Shown: one piece after another, positions 32,258-41,174 of the stretch
Layout of the letters: every line of letters starts with the position of its first letter
Numbering within the stretch: position 1 is the first letter of the stretch
Assembly: GCA_012840385.1 (NCBI GenBank)
Contig: DULK01000052.1
Span: 1 to 48,515, forward strand
DNA from: Syntrophomonadaceae bacterium
Lineage (GTDB): Bacteria; Bacillota; DSM-12270; Thermacetogeniales; Thermacetogeniaceae
Length of the DNA stretch: 48,515 nt
Direction of reading: 5' to 3'
The notes under the pieces: generated by a model
Database searches by the model: none
Told to the model about the DNA's origin: nothing
What the model saw: the letters and a program-made list of their open reading frames with translations, nothing else
Program-made: the position numbers and the translations under genes

Positions 32258-35200
32258 ATGGAGAATTGCTCTTTGAGCAAAGCGTTTCAGGTGCTCTGCG
32301 CCAGATCCAGGAGATGGATGGGATCAATCTTGTCGTCGGTATTCCGTTCTTGAATGAGAAAGACACCCTGCCCGAAGTGGTGAAAATAGTGGACAGGGGA
32401 CTGGCGGAGTCACAACTTCTCAGCAGATCTCTTATCGTTTGTGTAGGAGACCCGGCCGGAGTCGAGGCCCTGGAAGCGGTTAAAAAATTGGACCTGAGAT
32501 CCGAACATCTGGAATTCCTGATGTTTCCCGGAAGCAATGGTAGGGGAGCAAGTATCAGGGCGATCATGAACATCGCCAACCGGCTTGAAGCCGACCTCAT
32601 TATCCTAGCGGCGGATCTGGTCAACGAGGATGGGGGGGGGATTCAACCCGGGTGGATCGGCCGGTTGCTGGAACCGATTGTCCATGAATATGATTTTGCA
32701 TTGGCCATTTTGAGGAAGAATTTCCTGGAGGATCTCCTCAACAACTTTTTCCTGGCCCCCCTCTTCGAGATGTTCTATGGATATCATATCCAGGGCACCC
32801 TGGGCGGAGTGTATGCCATGTCGCACGATGTGGTGGAGGATTGCTGTGCGGAGATCAAATTTTGGTTGGAAACGACAAAGAGTTACGGGATTGATCCCTG
32901 GCTGATCACAAGAGTTATACGCTGGAATAAGAAGATTTGCGAGGTTGATCTCGGTACTAGGCGCAGAACCATATCCCTGGAAAAACTCCAGCATGTTTTC
33001 AAGGAGTCTGCCAGGGCGCTTTTCGAGTCGATCAAAAGGGATGAGGAATACTGGTTGAGCAGCGGGGGTGTCTTAAGGACGCCCGATGTCTACGGTGAGA
33101 GCAGGGAAGATGTGTGCTACGAGCCGACCTATTCCACCCTGGGGCTGATCCAGTTGTTTAAAAGAGGCTTTAACCAGTATAAGAGCCTCTTTGAAACAGC
33201 CTTACCCGATGCCTGCCATTCGGACTTTTCCCCCCGTTTTGCCTGTCGCACAGATTTGCAAAGGATTGTGGATGCTCCTGCCAAGGACTTCAGATTTGAC
33301 GGTACGATGTGGTCCAGCGTCGTGTACCGTTTTTTGATCCAGTACAGTTTTGCTACCGGAATCAGCAGGGATGACGTTCTGAGTGCCCTGGCAGCCTCTT
33401 TCTGCGGGAGGCTGGCCGGTTTTCTCGAGTATCTCCAGTCTCTCCAGGAGGAGACAAAGAAGCTAAAGAGCATCAATCCTTCTGCCTTTCTCTCCAATGA
33501 GGTTGCTGCTGAGGAACGGCAGCAGAAGAGGGTTTTTCAGACGCTAAAGCTTGATTTTATTGAAGCATGGAAGAAAAAGGCATTAGAGGTGGCCCCTCCT
33601 CTCGTTCCCCAGTATTACCTGGAGTTCATTCCGGGAATTCCCATTACCATGCCGAAAAAAATCGAAGGGAGGGGGGGAAGGGTAGTCTGGGCGGATGCCC
33701 TTTTTAACAGGTTGCAGATCCGTTATCAGGAGGCGTTCAATCACTTTATTTACAGCGGCCTCCAGGTGCCGGAGAGCGCGGCTTCCAACACCATCGCCGC
33801 ACACCTCAAGGAGTTTATGAAAAGCCTGGAAATGACTCTTGATGCGATACTTCCAGGGGACCTGTACACCGAAGAGGGTACACGGCAGGTGGTCGAAGGC
33901 CTCTTCAGACTCATTCCCAGCCACAGGATTTTTTCCATCAGGAACGAGGTCTTCCGGGAGGCACTGCTAAGGTACCCTCCCCTTAATGTGATGATACCTG
34001 CCGGCTGCAATGCACCCAGGGTTCTGATTGAGAAGATGGATGTGCGGGATGCCATTACCCTTGGAAACCTGGTCGAAAACCGGAAGTGGGCGGACAGCAT
34101 CCTCCTCTGGATACTGGAACATACCACACCGGACGACATGGATGCGGTGGAGATCAAGCCCATCGTTTTGGGACGGGATATCCTGGGAGGCACTGTTAAG
34201 CTGGCAAACATTTCGGATCTGAACAAGCTCACTACCAGGGTAGCAGTCAGGCCCTTGAGCAAAGGAATGGGTGGTGAATACCCGAAGCTCCGCTATTGCC
34301 TCTTCATCGGCAGGCACATCATGATCGCCGAAAACTACTCCTACCTTAACAAAACATTTGCCCGCGAAAGGAAAAACCTCGGCCTTAAGATCCGCAATTC
34401 CCTGATCGGCCGGTATGAAAGCGGCCCTTTCTCCGCCCACAATATTTTTGAAAACCTTCATCATCGTGCTCTTGTCCGTCATTTCCGGGCGATCTCCGAA
34501 AAGCTGGCAAAACAGGGCATGACCGAAGAAGCGCGGCTGCTCGGCCTGATGTGCGACGGCTACGGATTGAGTCAGGTGCTTGCCGACGGGACATTTATTC
34601 CATGTTCTGCCTGGACCTGGGCTAGCTATAGCTATAAAGGGGGAAGGGGCATACCAACCCCCCTGTCAAGTCACGTCGAGGAAAAGTGGTTCAACCATGA
34701 CTTCCTGGATGAAATCTATGCAGAACTGGGATACGATCCCGGAGAAATTATGCGCATGGTAGTTCAGTTGATCGGTGAGGGGCGGGCGAGCGAAAACCTC
34801 TTGGACGTCCTGCTGGGAATAAAACCGAAAAATGTTAATGTGGTGGTTCAGGAATCTAAAGATTATCCTCCGGCAGGCTCCCTGGTCAGGTATCCCGGCA
34901 ACCCGATCCTGCAGCCGATCAGAGAACACCCCTGGGAGAGCAAGTATGTCCTTAATGCCGCCGCTTTTCGGATTGCCGATAGGGTATACCTGCTCTACCG
35001 GGCCTTTGGGGATGACCAGGTGTCCCGGATTGGACTGGCCGTTACCGACGGTTATCAGGTGCTTGAAAGATTCCCGGAACCGGTATTCGTCCCTCAAGGA
35101 GAAAGGGAAAAGAAGGGAGTCGAGGACCCCCGGGTGGTGATCATCGATGACTGGATTTACATGCTTTACACCGCCTATGACGGGGTTGTCGCCCAGATCT

Positions 35201-35844
35201 CGTTTGCGGCCATAACCGTGGAAGATTTCTTAAATAGAAGGTTTGACAGATGGGTGCGTAAGGGTTACGCCTTCCAGGATGTCTGGGATAAGGACTCCAT
35301 TCTTTTCCCGGAAAAGATCGGGGGAAAGTACGTTATCTATCATAGAATCGAGCCCGGTATATGGGTAACACGTTTGGATAAGCTTGAGTTCCCGGCTCCC
35401 AGAGAAAAACACTCCATTATCGCGGGCCCTCGACCGGGAAGGATGTGGGATTCTTTGAAGATCGGTGCCGGTGCCCAGCCTATTAAGACGAAATACGGCT
35501 GGCTGCTGATTTACCACGGGGTGGATAGGGACCGGGTCTACCGCCTTGGGGTGATGCTCGTGGATCTCAAAAATCCGGAGCGACTTCTCTACCGTTCACC
35601 CAATCCTGTATTGTCCCCCGAGACCGACTATGAAATAGGAAGGGCAGGAGAAGTCTGGGTGCCCCGGGTTGTTTTCACCTGCGGGGCCGTCCCTGTAGAG
35701 GATAAGGAAGTGCTGGACGCTGAAGACGAAATCCTTGTTTACTATGGCGCCGCCGATACTTATGTTTGCCTGGCTACAGGTAAGGTCGGGGACCTCATTC
35801 CGGAGGCGGTAAGAAAAGAAATTGGAGAGGGCGTGCCCTTCTAG
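32245..35844 (+). CDS. Giant GT-A glycosyltransferase - GH130 phosphorylase fusion
   Basis: About 1199 aa. Residues about 25-300 form a retaining-type GT-A domain similar to GT2/GT78/GT81 synthases (VVGIPFLNEKDTL, LIILAADLVNEDGGG in the DxD region, GTLGGVYAMS). Residues about 300-860 are largely helical and match nothing I recognise. Residues about 865-1195 are a GH130-type beta-propeller (RYPGNPILQP, NAAAFRIADRVYLLYRA, GVEDPRVV with the probable catalytic Asp, YHGVDRDRVYRLG). GH130 enzymes phosphorolyse beta-mannosides to mannose-1-phosphate. Synthesis and phosphorolysis of a mannoside may be joined in one chain (inference). TTG 32245 is chosen because GTGGGGG lies 8 nt upstream. An ATG at 32314 is the alternative. 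The stop forms CTAG with the convergent gene. Confidence 0.8.
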   Translation: MGVLDGELLFEQSVSGALRQIQEMDGINLVVGIPFLNEKDTLPEVVKIVDRGLAESQLLSRSLIVCVGDPAGVEALEAVKKLDLRSEHLEFLMFPGSNGRGASIRAIMNIANRLEADLIILAADLVNEDGGGIQPGWIGRLLEPIVHEYDFALAILRKNFLEDLLNNFFLAPLFEMFYGYHIQGTLGGVYAMSHDVVEDCCAEIKFWLETTKSYGIDPWLITRVIRWNKKICEVDLGTRRRTISLEKLQHVFKESARALFESIKRDEEYWLSSGGVLRTPDVYGESREDVCYEPTYSTLGLIQLFKRGFNQYKSLFETALPDACHSDFSPRFACRTDLQRIVDAPAKDFRFDGTMWSSVVYRFLIQYSFATGISRDDVLSALAASFCGRLAGFLEYLQSLQEETKKLKSINPSAFLSNEVAAEERQQKRVFQTLKLDFIEAWKKKALEVAPPLVPQYYLEFIPGIPITMPKKIEGRGGRVVWADALFNRLQIRYQEAFNHFIYSGLQVPESAASNTIAAHLKEFMKSLEMTLDAILPGDLYTEEGTRQVVEGLFRLIPSHRIFSIRNEVFREALLRYPPLNVMIPAGCNAPRVLIEKMDVRDAITLGNLVENRKWADSILLWILEHTTPDDMDAVEIKPIVLGRDILGGTVKLANISDLNKLTTRVAVRPLSKGMGGEYPKLRYCLFIGRHIMIAENYSYLNKTFARERKNLGLKIRNSLIGRYESGPFSAHNIFENLHHRALVRHFRAISEKLAKQGMTEEARLLGLMCDGYGLSQVLADGTFIPCSAWTWASYSYKGGRGIPTPLSSHVEEKWFNHDFLDEIYAELGYDPGEIMRMVVQLIGEGRASENLLDVLLGIKPKNVNVVVQESKDYPPAGSLVRYPGNPILQPIREHPWESKYVLNAAAFRIADRVYLLYRAFGDDQVSRIGLAVTDGYQVLERFPEPVFVPQGEREKKGVEDPRVVIIDDWIYMLYTAYDGVVAQISFAAITVEDFLNRRFDRWVRKGYAFQDVWDKDSILFPEKIGGKYVIYHRIEPGIWVTRLDKLEFPAPREKHSIIAGPRPGRMWDSLKIGAGAQPIKTKYGWLLIYHGVDRDRVYRLGVMLVDLKNPERLLYRSPNPVLSPETDYEIGRAGEVWVPRVVFTCGAVPVEDKEVLDAEDEILVYYGAADTYVCLATGKVGDLIPEAVRKEIGEGVPF

Positions 35845-37208
35845 CCGTGGGCACGCCCGTAGTCGTCCTCCAAACGGATGATGTCGTCTTCCCCCAGATA
35901 ATCTCCCGTTTGGGTTTCGATAAACACCAGGGGAGCATTGCCGGGGTTGGCTACCCGGTGTGCGGCTTCCTGGGGGATATCTATGGACTGCCCCGCTCTG
36001 ACTGGGACGGTTTCTCCATTCAGAGTTACCAGGGCCTCCCCTGCCACTACGAACCAGTGTTCCCTTCTCCTCAGGTGCTTCTGGTAGCTGAGCCGCCGTC
36101 CGGGCTCCACGGTGATTTTTTTCACTTTGGTATTGGGCTCGTCGAGGAGGACCTCCCAGCGCCCCCAGGGCGTGGTCGAGCGGTGTGCCCGGGGCGCTTC
36201 TCTTTTCAAAACATCTTGGTAGACGGCCAGGTAGTCATCCACCATGCGTTCTCTGCTGAATCGTTCCTCTACCCATTGCCGGCAGTCCTTGCGATCGATC
36301 GAGGGGATGCTCCCCAACACCTCAACCGCCTCATCGACACTGCCGACCAGGTACCCCGTTTTACCGTGTTTTACGATTTCGGGCATGGAGCCCCTGGCAA
36401 AGGCGACCACGGGGGTTCCACAGGCCATCGCTTCCACCACGCTCAAACCGAAGGGTTCCGCGAAATTGATCGGGTGGAGCAGGGCGTAAGCACCTCCCAG
36501 CAGTTCGCCTCTTCTGTCGGGGCCGACCGGGCCAATGTACCTTACCATATGGTTGTCCAGTTGAGGCGCCACCCTTTTCTCAAAATACGACCGGTCCTGG
36601 ATGATTCCGGCGATGATCAGCTTCATCCCGAACTTCCTGGCAATTTCAATAGCCTCCGCAGTGCCTTTATCGTGATGAATGCGACCGAAATACAGGAGAT
36701 AATCCCCGGTCTTCGGCTCAAAGGTAAAGGACTCCAGATCGATGCCGTGGTATACGGTGGCGATATAACTCAATCCCGGGTCTCTATCGGCATTGCTGAT
36801 GGAGACGTAATAACTCCTGTCGGCGTATTCCCGGTATACGGGAAGTATTGTCGGCGAAGAAAAGCCGTGGATGGTGGTGACCAGGGGAGTATCCACCAGC
36901 CTGCTGTAGGTCAATGGCAAGAAATCGTAATGGTTGTGAATCAGATCAAACTCCTGGGCGTGTTCAAAGAGGTTGGCTATGTGCAGGCATTCCCACACCT
37001 TGGGGTTGATGGTTTTATCCTCCTCGTAAGGGGTCTTGCAGACGAAGACAAGTTTACCGCTGGTTTGGGAATCCCCTGTTGCAAAAAGGGTGACATCAAC
37101 CCCTCTCTGCACCAGACCTTCGCATAGAAGTGAAACCACCCTTTCCCAGGGACCGTAATGCCTTGGGGGTGTTCTCCAGGCAATAGGCGATAAGAGTGCG
37201 ATTTTCAT
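35841..37208 (-). CDS. GT4 glycosyltransferase fused to phosphomannose-isomerase-type cupin
   Basis: A 455-aa protein. Residues 1-335 are a GT-B GT4 transferase (YGPWERVVSLLCEGL, LLYFGRIHHDKG, EPFGLSVVE with Glu251 and Glu259). Residues about 343-447 are a cupin whose core QKHLRRREHWFVVAGEA (376-392, His378, Glu383, His384) and IPQEAAHRVANPG (His417) match the type II mannose-6-phosphate isomerase domain normally at the end of ManC. The nearby guanylyltransferase lacks this domain. The fusion may supply mannose-6-phosphate as well as transfer mannose (inference). ATG 37208 follows GGAGGAAGAGC. Its stop overlaps that of the convergent fusion gene. Confidence 0.85.
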   Translation of the reverse strand: MKIALLSPIAWRTPPRHYGPWERVVSLLCEGLVQRGVDVTLFATGDSQTSGKLVFVCKTPYEEDKTINPKVWECLHIANLFEHAQEFDLIHNHYDFLPLTYSRLVDTPLVTTIHGFSSPTILPVYREYADRSYYVSISNADRDPGLSYIATVYHGIDLESFTFEPKTGDYLLYFGRIHHDKGTAEAIEIARKFGMKLIIAGIIQDRSYFEKRVAPQLDNHMVRYIGPVGPDRRGELLGGAYALLHPINFAEPFGLSVVEAMACGTPVVAFARGSMPEIVKHGKTGYLVGSVDEAVEVLGSIPSIDRKDCRQWVEERFSRERMVDDYLAVYQDVLKREAPRAHRSTTPWGRWEVLLDEPNTKVKKITVEPGRRLSYQKHLRRREHWFVVAGEALVTLNGETVPVRAGQSIDIPQEAAHRVANPGNAPLVFIETQTGDYLGEDDIIRLEDDYGRAHG

Positions 37209-37271
37209 GCTCTTCCTCCGGCAACTTATTAATTTGATGATTTAAAACCCTAGATTGTTCTAACGCATTCC

Positions 37272-38498
37272 CTATAACGGCCCTTTTTCAACGGCTTTTT
37301 TAAATTTACGATATAGCCTTTTTAATTCACTCAAGGGGTTGCGATAAAACTGTTCCCGGTCTTCGTTGTCCAGCCAGGAAGCTGTTGGTGTATCGACATA
37401 GCGGCGCAAATAGGCAGGCCGCCGGGCGAAATCCCGTATCACACTTGCCGCCGGTTTGGGGGAGCCGTCGTGCCTGAAAAGACCAAAATGCCTTTCATGC
37501 GGGTTGTCTTTAAACGGAGGTTTGTCCCATAAATCCGGATGGTAGTCGCCGTAACACCAAACAAGAGCGCCGGTCATCCCACTCAGCCGGAGCAGTTCCA
37601 GCGCCTGCCCGTAATAGTCCGTGAACAGATTTTCTTGCTCACGGGGGTATGATTTTTTTATGACAATTTGGCTGTAAATACCGAATTCTTCAAACAGCAC
37701 AGGCTTGCTACCTAACCAGCGGGTGATTTCACCCAAAAAGGGGAGAACCTGAACGTCGAGCGGGTCATCAACCCATTCCAGGTAAAACGGGTATCCGTGC
37801 ATGCATAAAAAATCACAGGAACAGGCCGCATCCTGGGGCCAAAGGTTGCGGTTTTCCTCCAGGTCCTCGGCATGCATACCCAATGTGACCTGACACCCTC
37901 CGCTGCTGTATTTAAGTTCACCTGCCATTATCTCCAGCCAGTTCCGTGCACTCTGACGATCTGGAGGAATAACGCAATTTGACGATTCGTTGCCCAGGTC
38001 ATAGGCCCAAACCGCCGGATGCCGTTTCAACGCACCGGCGATCTCCCGGCACTGGAGGCGCTGGGCACGGATAAGGTCACGGTCGGTGTAATAGTTAAGA
38101 ATCCGGCAGTTGTGAAGCCGTCCGTTGCTCATAACGGGGAATCGTGTGCTGTTTGTCCCGTCCCCCAGCATCCAACCGGGCATCCAGTTGATACCGCTCA
38201 TGTGCCCGCAAAAAAGGGTCGGCAGAATTAAGATGCTGCACTCATATGCGGTGTCTGCCACGGAGACCAGGTTGCGAACGGCTGGAGATGATACCTTAGA
38301 TGGGGTGGGCTGAAAATCCTCCCATAGCAGGAAAATCCTGACAACCTTTAAGCCGCACTCGCCGATCTTCCGAAAATCCTCTTTCACTTCGGCAAGATCG
38401 AAACATTTCCACCAGTACATGGCCTTTTTTATCGGCCAGTAATTGACACCCAGAACAAACTTCTGAATTTCCTTTTGTTTAACAGTTTCCTTACCCAT
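37272..38498 (-). CDS. GH5-like (mannanase-type) glycoside hydrolase, cytoplasmic
   Basis: A 408-aa TIM-barrel glycosidase of clan GH-A. GVNYWPIKKAMYWW opens the barrel. LKVVRIFLLWEDFQP is typical of mannanase-like members. The acid/base is Glu171 in AYDLGNESSN, and the nucleophile is probably Glu271 in PVLFEEFGIYS. It has no signal peptide, so it would act on an intracellular or cytoplasmic-face glycan. It lies between two GT4 genes in a mannose locus, which suggests a mannoside substrate (inference). The start ATG 38498 has a weak ribosome binding site. It follows the alpha/alpha-barrel gene by 14 nt. Confidence 0.78.
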   Translation of the reverse strand: MGKETVKQKEIQKFVLGVNYWPIKKAMYWWKCFDLAEVKEDFRKIGECGLKVVRIFLLWEDFQPTPSKVSSPAVRNLVSVADTAYECSILILPTLFCGHMSGINWMPGWMLGDGTNSTRFPVMSNGRLHNCRILNYYTDRDLIRAQRLQCREIAGALKRHPAVWAYDLGNESSNCVIPPDRQSARNWLEIMAGELKYSSGGCQVTLGMHAEDLEENRNLWPQDAACSCDFLCMHGYPFYLEWVDDPLDVQVLPFLGEITRWLGSKPVLFEEFGIYSQIVIKKSYPREQENLFTDYYGQALELLRLSGMTGALVWCYGDYHPDLWDKPPFKDNPHERHFGLFRHDGSPKPAASVIRDFARRPAYLRRYVDTPTASWLDNEDREQFYRNPLSELKRLYRKFKKAVEKGPL

Positions 38499-38512
38499 TG
38501 CTCAGCCTGTTT

Positions 38513-39583
38513 TTAAACAACCTCTTTAAAAGTCTGTTCGCTTCTTGTTTCAGTGTTTTTGCTTTCGATTCCGGCATCCAGCCCCAGTTTTCGCAGCGCC
38601 TGCTGGGTCAACAGCATGGAGATCAGGGCCTCTGCACCCTGGTTTGGGTTTACTCCGCTGGGGATCAGGGCATCGTGGCAGCCTCCTGTTTTGCGATTGT
38701 ACAGGGGGGTGTTGTTTATATTTTTCCCGAAATACCAGGCAGAGGCCAGACGGGCCAGAGAGGCGTATTCATTCTGCCCGGTTGCGACAAAGGCTTCCAG
38801 GCAAGCCAGGGCCGTGGAACAGGCGTCGACGGGCTGCTGATCGTAGAACGGCATGTAATTCCCCTTCAGCCACCAACCCCTGTTCCCGACAATATTCAGG
38901 TAGCCTTTGGCGAATAAACTGTCGTTTAAAAAGCTCAATGACTCCTTTGCTACCTCAAGGGCCTTTCTGTTGGAGGTAAGGTTGTAGTAAGCAAAAAGCG
39001 CATGGGGAAGCACCCCGTTGCAATAGGTAATTCGATCCTCGAACCAGTACCAGCCGGGGGATTTGTTGTGATTGTAAAGAGCAAGGAGCTCTTCGCAATA
39101 CCTTGCCGCAGCTTCGCGCAGGGAAGCCTGGTTCCGGTTAGGGTCTGAAACGGCCGCGCCTTTTGTAAGCCCGATCAGGGTATAGGCGATTGCCCGGGGG
39201 TACTTCAGTCTCAGCACGACCGGCAGGGCTTTAACCGCCATTTCTCGGGTCAACCGGCGAATTTCTTCTAAATCGGAGGAGGCCGCAACGCTACAGGCCA
39301 GGAATGCCCTTCCCAGGCTGTCTTCCGAATCCAGCTCGGGAGTAAAGCGGCAGTGCACCATCAGGTTACACCAGCTTCCGTCTGTACGTTGAGCGGAATG
39401 CAGGAAACCGGCATAGATCCTGGCATATGCCGGACCTTCTTTTCCGGTCATGTTGAGAGCAACCAGCAGGGCGCGGGCGTTATCATCAACGGTGTACCCG
39501 CTGTTGAAGTCGGGCTTGTCCCACTTTGCAAACTGGACTATACCGGTAGCATCGGTCATCGTTCTCAGATGCCTGGAATCCAT
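38513..39583 (-). CDS. Predicted alpha/alpha-barrel glycan-active protein
   Basis: A 356-aa soluble protein with repeated helical hairpins and conserved aromatic/acidic stretches (MTDATGIVQFAKWDKPDF, GYTVDDNARALLVALNMT, GWYWFEDRITYCNGVLPHAL, GWWLKGNYMPFYDQQPVDA). This resembles six-hairpin glycosidase-like folds seen with, or fused to, GT4 enzymes. The catalytic residues are not certain. The ATG at 39583 has AGGGGA 8 nt upstream. An in-frame GTG at 39607 is less good. It follows the GT4 at 39611 by 27 nt and is probably its functional partner. Confidence 0.68.
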   Translation of the reverse strand: MDSRHLRTMTDATGIVQFAKWDKPDFNSGYTVDDNARALLVALNMTGKEGPAYARIYAGFLHSAQRTDGSWCNLMVHCRFTPELDSEDSLGRAFLACSVAASSDLEEIRRLTREMAVKALPVVLRLKYPRAIAYTLIGLTKGAAVSDPNRNQASLREAAARYCEELLALYNHNKSPGWYWFEDRITYCNGVLPHALFAYYNLTSNRKALEVAKESLSFLNDSLFAKGYLNIVGNRGWWLKGNYMPFYDQQPVDACSTALACLEAFVATGQNEYASLARLASAWYFGKNINNTPLYNRKTGGCHDALIPSGVNPNQGAEALISMLLTQQALRKLGLDAGIESKNTETRSEQTFKEVV

Positions 39584-39610
39584 CGGTTTTTCCCCTTTTC
39601 TTTCCACCTT

Positions 39611-40768
39611 TTACGAGACAATACCCGCCATGGATGGCCTCAACACGCTTTTTGCCAGGTTGGCATACTGTTTTGCCACATGCGGCCACCGGAGGGTCCT
39701 GCCGAGCTGGGCGGTTTTCTTTTCCAGATGCGACTTTAGCTGGGGATTACCTAAAACCTTGTCCAAAAGTTCGGCAATCGCCTCCGGGTTTGTATCCTGG
39801 GCGATAAGCCCCCGTTCCCCCTCTGACAGCATATCAAGGGCATATTCGTAAGGGGTCGAAACTATGGCACGCCCGCAACCGATGGCGTAGGAAAGTGTGC
39901 CGCTGACAGCCTGGTCACGGTTTGGATAGGGGCTCAAATAGATGTCGGTCATGTACAGGTATTCCCCCAGCTCGTCCAATTCCAGAAAGTGGTTGACGAA
40001 CCTAACCTGTTTTTCCAGCCCCATATCTGTGACCATTTCCGTCAGCATTCCCCGGTAGCTTTCACCCTCTCTCTTCAACAGCATGGGATGTGTCCTCCCG
40101 GCGATAAGGTAAAGCACCTCCGGGTATTTGTTAACCAGATATTTTATGGCCTTAATGCCGTTTTCCAGCCCCTTGCCGGGACCGATCAATCCGAAGGTGG
40201 TGATCACCTGACGCCCAGAGCAGCCGTGCTTCTGCTTGAGATAGTCCCGGTTCTTAGCCTGGAAGAGAGGAACGCCGTGGTATATGACGTACACTTTTTC
40301 CCGCGGCACAGCATAGACCCTTTCCAGCAAACGTGCCGAACTTTTTGTCATGCAGATAACCCTGGCCGCTTGTTGAGCAAGTTTCTGGAGAATGAAAAGT
40401 TGATTTCTTGAAGGACGCGGCAGGATCGTGTGCGCTACCAGCAGGTAAGGCTTGTTGAGGTAAGAGATGAAATTGAGAATATACTCCCCGTCCGCACCCC
40501 CAAAGATACCGTACTCATGCTGGATGATAACCAGATCGATCTGTTGTGAGTTGTTGATTGCTCCCGCTACGCTTAAGTAATCCTTCTTTACGTCCTGACG
40601 GATTTCGTACAGCACCTCGGCGGGATAGGAATATGAGTACTCGGAGTCTGACACCGCCACAACAGGAACCTCGATTCCGCATTCGAGAAGGTTGTCCCTT
40701 AGGTCTTTCGAGAAACTGGCTATGCCGCACTGCTTGGGGGGGTATGTGCCTACGTTTAAAATAACCAT
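39611..40768 (-). CDS. GT4 glycosyltransferase
   Basis: A 385-aa GT-B enzyme: VGTYPPKQCGIASFSKDLRD (about 6-25), IIQHEYGIFGG, GVPLF, TTFGLIGPGKGLENGIKAI and LSPYPNRDQAVSGTLSYAIG at the donor site. The usual E-x7-E is not obvious here, with Asp/Gln in place of the first Glu. I place the start at ATG 40768, 8 nt after GAGGAGG. The open frame extends to 40813 without such a site. First gene of a four-gene minus-strand operon with the alpha/alpha-barrel, GH5-like and GT4-cupin genes. Its donor is probably GDP-mannose or another NDP-sugar. Confidence 0.85.
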   Translation of the reverse strand: MVILNVGTYPPKQCGIASFSKDLRDNLLECGIEVPVVAVSDSEYSYSYPAEVLYEIRQDVKKDYLSVAGAINNSQQIDLVIIQHEYGIFGGADGEYILNFISYLNKPYLLVAHTILPRPSRNQLFILQKLAQQAARVICMTKSSARLLERVYAVPREKVYVIYHGVPLFQAKNRDYLKQKHGCSGRQVITTFGLIGPGKGLENGIKAIKYLVNKYPEVLYLIAGRTHPMLLKREGESYRGMLTEMVTDMGLEKQVRFVNHFLELDELGEYLYMTDIYLSPYPNRDQAVSGTLSYAIGCGRAIVSTPYEYALDMLSEGERGLIAQDTNPEAIAELLDKVLGNPQLKSHLEKKTAQLGRTLRWPHVAKQYANLAKSVLRPSMAGIVS

Positions 40769-41174
40769 CTTCAACACCTCCTCTTCAGGATCACATAACG
40801 TTTTCGCCATCATGTATCCTTACATCAGGCTTGTCAGATGGTTAACCATAAAATTAAGTTATAAAAAATTAAGTTATAATTATAGTAGGCGCCTACAGGA
40901 GAATCGCGATAAGTTGGTTAACCGAGGATAATTTGGTGAGGCATGAAACTTTTTTGATAAAGAGGAAGAGAAAAGTTGTTAATTGTTTAGATTTATAATA
41001 AACTATTTCACTAATTTTGCCAAGTGCTTAAATCGATTGAAATGCTATTCTTTGAGCGGTAATAAGAGACAGAAGGCCTCAGGTTTCGATCAGGGTAATT
41101 TTTTAAACGAAATTTACCTATGGTAAAATAATATGTGGTTGGTTAGCTATCCCAAAGGGAGCATGGTAGGCATT
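40769..41174. other. Divergent regulatory interval between the GT4 operon and dnaE
   Basis: No gene is visible. The AT-rich interval holds two tandem 14-nt copies of AAATTAAGTTATAA (40851-40864, 40866-40879), a 12-bp palindrome GTAGGCGCCTAC (40885-40896) and the proposed dnaE promoter (41101-41129). The first two features could control the minus-strand glycan operon, the plus-strand dnaE, or neither. Confidence 0.5.
41101..41129 (+). promoter_or_regulatory. Extended -10 promoter of dnaE
   Basis: TGGTAAAAT (41121-41129) fits an extended -10 element (TGn plus TAAAAT). The -35 hexamer TTTTAA is poor but correctly spaced at 17 nt. Transcription would start near 41136, which rules out the ATG at 41133 and favours a start at 41163 or 41175. 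Confidence 0.45.

Noticed and set aside
35847-37127. 426-aa plus-strand frame
   Set aside because: Antisense to the GT4-cupin gene, which has clear motifs and a good ribosome binding site.
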